Source of the DNA: Aplectana chamaeleonis
Lineage: Eukaryota > Nematoda > Chromadorea > Rhabditida > Cosmocercidae
Reading direction: 5' to 3'
DNA length: 64,000 bases
Assembly (NCBI GenBank): GCA_029168955.1
Contig: JAPDOI010001444.1
Span: 62,001 to 126,000, forward strand
Made by a program: the position numbers and the translations under genes. The notes below the pieces were generated by a model that was given only the letters and a program-made list of their open reading frames with translations, was not told the origin of the DNA and searched no databases. Position 1 is the stretch's first letter, and each line of letters opens with the position of its first letter. Positions 56,216 to 64,000 of the stretch are shown in pieces.

Positions 56216-57135
56216 GATCCCTGCCAACTCTATATTATCTAGAGCACAGTGTCGGTCGCCCAGCACAGATCACTTGCAGAATCGTAGCTTTATGGTGACG
56301 ATACGGTAGATTCTCAAAGGAAACGTAAGCAAAAAAAACCGCTTTCTGATTTTTGCCGCTTTGTGTAGTTTAGTCCCCATAGTTTATTAAAGAATGTAGC
56401 CAACGCGCCCCACAGAACGCTCGCATTAGTGAGATATAACCGTTTTAAAAAAGAGCACGACGATGAGCGTTTAAACTAGCACTCGCGCATTTCCTGAGTG
56501 TCCGTTTGCTGCGGATGAAAAGAAATCAACTAGAGGAAACGGTTTTTAGCCTCAAATTTTTGAGATAAAAAACGAATCCTCGTGATGATTTTCGTGAACT
56601 CTGAGTAGCCGTGATCTACTCAAAGGCGGGCCAAGAGCACTATTTGAAGCAATTTTTTAAATGATTAGACTGCTTCGCTCGATGTTTTGACGCTAATCTA
56701 GTTATGGTAATCAGGAAAGTTGATCTTCATAAAAAACTCGAAAACGAAGTTCCTCGTGAAGAGTGATTTTAGATGGCATTGTGTCGTAGGCGACAGCTAG
56801 TGAGACGTGCGCGGCAAGCAACGCAGATCTGTTAGCCAGCGCCTCCAACTCCGACCGCGTGTCCCGCATTATAATATATCGTGCTGTGTAATTGTAGGCC
56901 TGGGTTGGTCCCAACTCCTGATCAAAAACATTCGTATACGCAAAGTGGGATTAGAGCAGGTCAATTGGAGATGACTTGTGATTTACTTCCATTGCATGTA
57001 TTTTTATTTACGAAAAATTACGATTTACTCTTCAAAATGTCGTAAATCGTAAACCGGAATCACGAGATCAAAAAACACCGTAAATCGTAAAATCGTAAAT
57101 CGTAAACCGTAATTACGCGCAACCCTGGTGGTGAC

Positions 57136-58631
57136 TATTGAACAGTGATGGTTGGCGTTGATCGATAAGATCGACATTTAACAGGTGAAAGAAACGTCGA
57201 ATTCGCAGAGCACATCAAAAGCCATTCTCTCTCAACTGGGTTCAGCTACACTCGTGAAAAGCACCTCAAAACACTTAACTCCACTTTCGTAGTTATGTAG
57301 AAACAACACGGAACAGATCCATAAATTTTATGCGAAGGTTGTATAAATAAAAGATATTGGAAGACGGGGCTATCACCGGATTTACAGGTAAAGGAGTCTT
57401 CCTTGTACTGACTGAATATTATGGCTTCATAAAGAAAACTCTTACATGTGATACAGGCTACAAAACGGCGAAATTCACTTGGTTCCTACGCGTGCTTGTG
57501 GGAGCGGAGGGTAGAGACAGCGAGAGAGCGTAGGGCAGAAGGAGGCAAAGGCGGCGCGCGCGCCGCTCGTGCCTCGAGTGATGCGAATTTCGACGTTTTA
57601 CAGAGGGTACATATTTTGAAAAATGCATCTTATGTATACGAATTAAGTTCGATGAAATTTTGACGTTTTGAAAACTTGTTCACAACAGCAACGTTGTTTC
57701 GGAACTGGTTAAACCGTCGAAGTATTTTCCCGAACTCTCACAAGCAGAATAAAAATTTTTAATTATTGTGGCCAAACTGAAAGTACATATTCAAGAGCTC
57801 AAAACTTTTTTATTTTTCATACCGTTGTCAATGCAGAAAATTTCACCCTTTTCATCTAGCTTGGATTTTGATTTGTTTTTGATTTGGCACAACGGAAAAC
57901 TTAAAAAAACAAATTATGAAGCCCAAAGGTCAAGAATCATAAGCTTTAGAATTAAATCAGACATAGGAATCAATGAATTCTCCAGATTTGTTTTACTCAC
58001 TCGAAAACAAATTTTTGTCCACAAGCTGTTTGAATCTATTGTTGCGCGTATAAAAAAAACAGGTTTGAAGTTTTAAAAAGTATATGCTCTCCCATCGTGT
58101 GTGAATGTCATTAACTAGTTTTTTTTAATAAAAAAAGGGGTCTCCATCAACTTTTTTTTTCAAAATAAAAATGACAATATAGACTCATTCTTCGGGAGTA
58201 GAATTAGAATAAACCCATAGCACCAATATTGCTGGTCAGGAAAAGTTTCATGTTAACACAGAAACATGGAAACTCTCCTGAGTTAGCAAATGAGTGCACT
58301 AGGATGCAGCATTTCTCCATCAGCCTCACTCCAGAAGTGAAGAGATCCGTTGGGCAGCGTCTATATCTAGTGGAACAGTCCAGAATATCGTTGAAATCTA
58401 CAGACGAAGTGGTGGCATCGTGCCAAGAGTCGACGTGTCATTGGTCAGGGGCGGGGTCAATTCGGCTATGGCAGCGAGCCAGGAACGCTGACCAATCACG
58501 ACGCCACCATCCTTGATCCGATCGATTTGATGGAGTCGTTTCGAAATCCGCTTCTCCCACCGCTTGTCCTGTACTTTTCTCTGCGCGTTGCGTCTTTTTT
58601 AATATTTTCGTTAAGGCATCTTCCATAGTCC
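57136..58631. other. no assigned gene; one AT-rich 102-codon frame
   Basis: A frame at 57768-58076 (KKTNYEAQRSRIISF in the middle) has no ATG at its start, no splice signals and no recognised domain. GC-rich GCGGCGCGCGCGCCGC occurs near 57550. Nothing else assignable. Confidence 0.4.
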
Positions 58632-58634
58632 TTA

Positions 58635-58810
58635 GGCGCTATTCATACTACTCAACACCAGCGCGTGAGCGCGCTGGCGTGGCGTTTGTGTATGAATACT
58701 TTCTACGCGCGTGACGCGCTTCCGGGTGGCAGTATAAATACTGCAGCGGCGACGTCATGGCGGAGCGTGCGGCGCGTGCTGCGCTGGCGTTGAGTAGTAT
58801 GAATAGCGCC
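58635..58810. mobile_element. PIF/Harbinger-like MITE (176 bp)
   Basis: TTA on both sides (58632-58634, 58811-58813). Ends GGCGCTATTCATACTACTCA and its complement pair over about 30 bp with one mismatch. A 3-bp TTA duplication and GG-start ends fit PIF/Harbinger. Contains CAGTATAAATACTG palindrome. Confidence 0.85.
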
Positions 58811-58813
58811 TTA

Positions 58814-60946
58814 CCGCAAGCGCGGAACGCGCGGTGGACTATGAAATCATCTCATCTTGATATGTAGCCGGTTATACTTGACTCTGGGTACTCCTTCCAG
58901 AATCTAACGTGTTACTCCTAGCTTCGAGCGTTTTGGGAAATCCTTCCACCTACTTCCTCCTGATCTGCTTCATATACGTTAGACATTGCGTGTCTCTACC
59001 CCTGCACGTTGATGCTACTTGTTGATGTATAACTCAACGACACCATGTGCTTAGTTAATTTTTTTGCGTTTTTCTGTTGTTTTGTTTTCGTCATCACTTG
59101 ATTGTTACCTTTTGATTTCTCTGTTGTTGGCATGCTCAAAAGGGCGTATATAAATCAGTAAATAAACATATTCAACGTATAACGTGTTATGAACATACCA
59201 GTACTGAGCATTACATGCAACACCGAAAAATTATAGCTATGAGGTGAAATCGATACAAAAATCTATACTTAGGCAAACGCTAACGAAGACAACATTACAC
59301 TCATTAAGAGATATATAACACATGACAGCGAACAACAACAAAGACCAGTAACTGATCAATATGTAGTAAGACAAAATGGTTAACAGAAAAGCTTGGCACC
59401 ATCTGATGGCCAATGACCACGATCTTTCCACCAGTTGTACAGACCATTCAAAAGTACAGCTCGTTCTCCATCTGATGGCACTCATTGCTAACCAAAAGTT
59501 CCGACCTGCTTCGAATCATACACCAAAATGTTGAGGGAGATCCGATTATCGAATATCTTTGAGTGTCTCTCTTTCTTTCTATCACTCAAGACAGCTCTAT
59601 CACATGACACACTTGAGCCCGTGAAAATAAACCGCATCAAAACACCAAAGCTGGATCGCGGAATTTCCTCAACGGGGCGATTTTCGCTTTTCTCTAAGAT
59701 TGTCAAAAAATGAAAGTTCCTATCATAGCGTCACCAAACAAGGACTTTAGGCTGTACAACCTTATGAATGGGTATCATGAGCAGTATATTCTCGAACTAT
59801 ACTCATTTTGGGAATTATCGACAAATTTTTCTCTAAAAACTGAATTCTTGGTGTTTTTGGGGTTTTGAAAAAAGTGAAAGATAGTTCACAAAGTAGTTGT
59901 CATTATATGAGGCAGTGTCTATAGTACTTAGTAACAAAGTAGTAATCCTTAATTTCGTTGGGTAATGAAGAAATGAGAGACATTGTCATTTTCCATGAGT
60001 TTATGGAAAATGCGAAAACGTGAATTTTTGCGACCCCACTCCGAGGCAGTTATGTAATATTCAGATAAACAATTGTAAGACACAATTGAGTAGTATAGAT
60101 TTTTAGATAGAAGAAAAGGCAGCCGACGATTTTTCATACTCTAATCGTCCTCCACATTTTGCAGTATAACTCGAGGCCGGTCGCGGTTTTCGGGCAGCAG
60201 CGAACGCCCCTAATTAAAAAACAATTTAGTCGTTTATCAAGCTTAGCTCCACCAAGTACAGAGTGCTGAGTTAGACGTTCCTGTCTTGTGGCTCCCTCTT
60301 GACTGGTAAGAGGGAGCGGCCGTCGTCGTAGTTGTTGAAATCACCAACCGGTGATTGAATGCTAAAAAGAGATGCAATGAGCTATTCACTGTAACATCCG
60401 TCGCATGAGCGCACTTTATGCGAATCCGGCTGGGGCAGTTTATCCAAAACACCATTAGCCATAAAGGTCATTTATGCAACCACAATTTCAATGAATCTCT
60501 GCTGCGCAACCAAGAAATGGTCTAGTCCGCTAAACAACTTCGTTTGTTCCTGAAAAATTGGCAATGTATGTAGGAGAAATTTCCGAGCCCAGCGCAATTC
60601 CCTACTCTAACCATATCCGCCGTCCTATTTCGTAACTGCTAAACCGACACGTTATGACTTGAAGTTTCATTCTTATCGGCGGATCTGGTCGCGCTCTCCG
60701 TGATTTCACCATCAATAGCATGCGGCTTATTACTAGCGCAAGCTGACGCGCATGGTGCAGGCCTTCATGGCGCTCGCATAGTCAGGAGAACAGTTTCGAG
60801 ACAACTGAACGGCCAGGCGAAGGTTGTCAGCTATCCATTCGAACTCACACGCTCATGGCAGCTATGGTCGGAATCTATTGACGCAACACTGCTGTCAACA
60901 GTCTCCAGAGATACCACCGATCCGTCGTCGTTTCCTATATCCAGAG
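58814..60946. other. no gene seen
   Basis: Mostly AT-rich. Frames at 59488-59706 (minus) and 60243-60455 (minus, with a TTTTTAAP run) have no supporting signals. Confidence 0.4.
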
Positions 60947-60950
60947 TTAA

Positions 60951-61559
60951 AGGCATCGTACGCGCTGAAATCCACTTCCCATTTTTTATGCTCAATCCCT
61001 TCCTCGGGCCCCTGTGAGAACGTACAGCGAGCTTGGCTGCCCGAAAAACGTACCATTGTGAGCATAGAGGAAGTGGAAAGTAAGGAATTCCGTCAAAAGG
61101 GGCCGGCCCTTCCGTCAGTCATTTGGCACTTTCGCAATATTTGTGCAGAACGTCGCGTCGCTAAGTACAGGGCATGACTCTGTACGCTGACGCACCGTCG
61201 GACGAAAGTGGCATTATCAACTGGAAATTTCTCGTCACACAACAAGCGAGGACGATGTGCAGGGCCCAGGTGAGTATTTTTGTTAGTCAGTGCAAGTCAG
61301 TGCAGTGAGTGCATTGTAGTCGTCGGCGAATTGTCTCCAACGCTGCGCCAATGGACAAATGGTAGAACTGCTCCTTGCGCCATCCGCGTAGCCATCCCGA
61401 GTCGATGCCGGCGCGAATTTCAAACGATTCGCAGAAGGTTTTTAAAATGGTTCTTTCTTGAAAAGTTTACGTTTTCAAGGGGGCTTTTCGCTAACTTTAG
61501 TTACTATAGGGGTGTAACAACCCAAAAACGAGACATGGTTTTCAGCGCGTACGATGCCT
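60951..61559. mobile_element. TTAA-type MITE, family E (609 bp)
   Basis: TTAA at 60947-60950 and 61560-61563; ends AGGCATCGTACGCGCTGAAA and TTTCAGCGCGTACGATGCCT are perfect complements. A lone left end of the same family is at 18835. Confidence 0.85.
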
Positions 61560-61980
61560 TTAAGGCGTACGGCAAGCCCTTGTGGAAGGTCTTCTGGTTG
61601 TAATAGCCGACAAGCCAGCGATCTGTGCCACTCAGGTTGGAGTCGTTGAACAGCCTCTCCTGTCGAATTTCTTCCAATTTTCGTAGTTTCACGGTATCTA
61701 GAAAAACCACAACTTACCTTTTAGACTACTATTTTAAGAAAGGGTATGGTATACTCCTACACAGATTTGAGGGAATGATAGCTCCTATTCCGATTTTGAG
61801 AATTCAGCGAAAATGCTACCCCACCGAATTTTTACATCCAGATGGATGAGAATTATGATGAAAAGGTCCTTTTAAGGGGATGATTCAGAAGATTTACGGT
61901 CACAGTCATTGCTTTACACACCGCCTTCAAAAGCCACCCAATACATTGAAATTTCTGAGGAAACGGAACTCTTGAGCCCT

Positions 61981-62250
61981 TTTCACAGTCTGCCGGACGA
62001 CGCCGTCCGGCACGTTAGAAGGTAGCTGCAGTGCGAGGGAATCTGCTGTGAACAGCCGGCGCGTCGACTCTTCAAAACAAATTGTAAGGCCAAAACAACA
62101 CGTTCTAACCCTACATAACTTGATCCGTCGTCGTGTCAATGATTTCACCGCACTGAGACGTCGGTCGGCCGACACCGCAGTGCGGGCCGCACTGATGCCG
62201 CAGTCCTATCTTATAACGTGCCGGACGGCATCGTCCGGCAGACTGTGAAA
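61981..62250. mobile_element. 270-bp element whose inverted ends are themselves palindromic
   Basis: TTTCACAGTCTGCCGGACGA and its complement at 62250 pair over about 38 bp with one internal change. Each arm includes GCCGGACG-(A/G)(C/T)-GCCGTCCGGC, so each end can fold on its own. No clear target duplication. Confidence 0.7.
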
Positions 62251-64000
62251 GGCACTTTAGGCTTTCCATTATCTCTTTTCCCAGATTCTACGTTTGAAAT
62301 TTCAAACACAAATTGAAAAATATCACTCTGCTGACATTATCGAACAAGAATTTCACACTTTCGTGTGGAATTAGAAGCTTATTGAACTACCAACTTGAAC
62401 GGCCAAATACTGATATTAAACAAAAAATCATCAGAAGGAAAATCGTGACAAAGAAAAAAATCACCTCACTAGACTTGGCATAGCGCACCAAAACAAAAGA
62501 TAGAAAGCACAGCAACGCATTAGTTGCATCCAGCAGGTATTAATAAATAAAGAAAACGAATTGATGACCCAAAAATCGTCGCCGTAAATAAAATATTGGC
62601 AAGCAATTTATGCGAATGCGCGCTATCTGCCCCTATGTAATCATGCATTCAAGGGAATGGTAGATCCTAATCCGATTGTGAGAGCTTCGCGAGAATTATT
62701 TTGAATCAAAATTTTACATCCGCATGGATGTAATGCATGAATCTGGCAGGATCGAACTTCTTCCTACTCTTTCAAATCACTGATATTTATTTACACCATG
62801 GCCCTAGCAAAATTCTTGGGAGATTTGTTGAGAAATAAGAATTGGTCGTAATAAAAAAGACCATAGGAGTCACATAATATTCCCACGAGAACAAAAGAAA
62901 TACGAAGCATTATTAATTTCAATGTAAAAAACATATCTAAGGTAGAGTATCGTCGAAAAAATATGATTCATCGCTGTATAGCCGAACAGAACGAGTTGTA
63001 ATACATGGAAAAAAGCAACTAACAATAAGAATGTCGAAGAATTAAAAAAAAACGAACAGAACATTTTTCAGCAGTGGATAGGAAGAAGGAAATGAGAGCG
63101 TGGCCTAAAAATAATTGCCGTACACAAATATAATATAATCGTAAGCATATAGGGCTGCAGCGCGCTACCTGCTCTTATATACTCTTCCATTCAAGAAAAT
63201 GTGTGTTCCTCTTGAGAACGCAGTGAAAATGCTACCCCAAGCAAGTTTTTACACCCACATGGATGCGTGTAATGCATGAGTCTGAAAAACATGAAAGCGA
63301 TATGCCCAACACTTTCATTTTGGTCTATGGTCAATTTCTAGTGTTTTCGTATGGTTATGCGAGCTGTAAAGTAGTCCCAACCAACAGTACACTATTCGAA
63401 TGTGCACATAATTTTATCACGAAATACGGGTGGAACTAAAGCCCTTACCTTTTTTTTTTAATTTCCCTCCAGGAACTTTGCCCTTCTCTTCCTATTATAG
63501 CAGTGTTGCCTCAGTCGAAGGTTGGATAGTTTCACACCATGTCTGTCCAAAATTTTCTTGGATATTCTCCCACCCTTTGCGGCGCTGCTCGTTCGTCCCC
63601 ATCAACCTGTCCCACTTTCCTTGTATCAGAATTTGTTCTTTCTTCATAACCTTCTGACGATGTCGTCGGAAACTTTGATGTTTGTGGTGGATTGATGCTT
63701 GTCGGCAGCGGACCTAGAACATTTTTCCTTAGTTCATCTGTAGAGTACTCTAATTAAGGTTCATCGCAAATGAGTCCCACGAATACGCCATGCTGTCAAA
63801 AAAAAACTCCTTTTCAAACTGAGGTACTAGTGGCGAACTTCAATTGAAATGTAAAAGTTAAAATTCCTTATTGTATTGCATCTTCAATCGTTTTCCTTTG
63901 TTATGAAAAGGTTATGAAGTGATGTAGTAGTTATCACGAGGGTGTTGAGAAGTAGGCAACACTGTTGGGCACAGGCAACATTCGAACCTGCTTTAAACGC
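62251..64000. other. AT-rich DNA with a degenerate repeat; no gene
   Basis: A motif set (CATTCAAG-AATG, AATGCTACCCCA-like, TTTTACATCCACATGGATG, AATGCATGA-TCTG) recurs at about 61745-61860, 62640-62760 and 63190-63300, the last two about 540 bp apart with matching GCGCGCTATCTGCCC / GCGCGCTACCTGCTC upstream. Nothing else assignable to the right edge. Confidence 0.5.

Larger units (their letters stand above)
54378..57127. mobile_element. hAT-like non-autonomous element, copy 2 (2.75 kb)
   Basis: Exact 8-bp duplication GTGGTGAC at 54370-54377 and 57128-57135; ends CAGGGGTGTGAGTTAATG and GTAATTACGCGCAACCCTG. Subterminal CGTAAATCGTAAACCG clusters lie inside both ends (54400-54480, 57010-57120). 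Joining the flanks restores the satellite phrase GTTGTGAGTGGTGACTATTGAACAG, which also occurs intact at 53884 with one change. Contains two nested MITEs and a foldback block like that of copy 1. No transposase. Confidence 0.9.

Noticed and set aside
63940..64000. Possible tRNA B box (GGTTCGAATG on the minus strand)
   Set aside because: No matching A box, acceptor stem or cloverleaf could be formed around it.

Overview
The window looks like a repeat-rich intergenic stretch of a nematode nuclear genome, most likely a rhabditid/strongylid (clade V) species. This is inferred from the introns, which are short (49-126 bp) and end in TTTCAG-like acceptors, from spliced-leader-type acceptors just upstream of two start codons, and from the set of transposons (RTE and CR1-like retroelements, mariner, hAT-like, TTAA-flanked and TA-flanked MITEs). 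I see no rRNA, tRNA or CRISPR array, and no bacterial-style operon.

Layout. 1-11.6 kb: a 42-bp minisatellite that encloses a truncated RTE retrotransposon (105-2757, minus). The array changes orientation on either side of the retrotransposon and again at about 3749, and it carries a TA-flanked MITE. 11.8-12.2 kb: a dead mariner transposase. 13.2-15.7 kb: an hAT-like non-autonomous element inserted inside a small palindromic element and itself carrying a MITE. 15.8-25.9 kb: scattered MITEs and foldback elements with no convincing gene. 25.9-27.8 kb: exon-like segments, including three phase-compatible terminal exons of a minus-strand gene. 30.5 and 39.5 kb: diverged relatives of the 42-bp minisatellite. 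32.4-34.7 kb: an internally deleted RTE element on the plus strand. 40.8-43.5 kb: an inverted-repeat pair, one arm of which keeps the empty site of a 300-bp MITE found in the other arm, enclosing a 1.5-kb Tc1-like element. 43.8-50.9 kb: a unit bounded by 23-bp inverted repeats and tandem subterminal motifs. It contains two intron-bearing small genes, an hAT-type transposase C-terminal exon pair and a CR1-like fragment. 51.2-52.8 kb: a roughly 150-bp satellite with a small MITE inside. 53.9-57.1 kb: another short-period satellite split by a second hAT-like element that holds two further nested elements. 58.6-64 kb: a PIF/Harbinger-like MITE, a TTAA MITE, a GC-palindrome element and low-complexity AT-rich DNA.

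Protein coding is sparse. The best-supported host genes are a five-exon minus-strand gene at 45786-46474 (signal-peptide-like start, one membrane segment, basic tail, with an in-frame TGA at the end of the membrane segment) and a two-exon plus-strand gene at 48024-48372 encoding 92 residues. Neither belongs to a family I recognise. Many long reading frames between 2.8 and 11.6 kb are by-products of a repeat unit whose length is a multiple of three and are not taken as genes.

The main themes are nested insertion, with target duplications that allow several element ends to be fixed exactly, and repeated loss of the reverse-transcriptase core from retroelements that keep their endonuclease and C-terminal parts.
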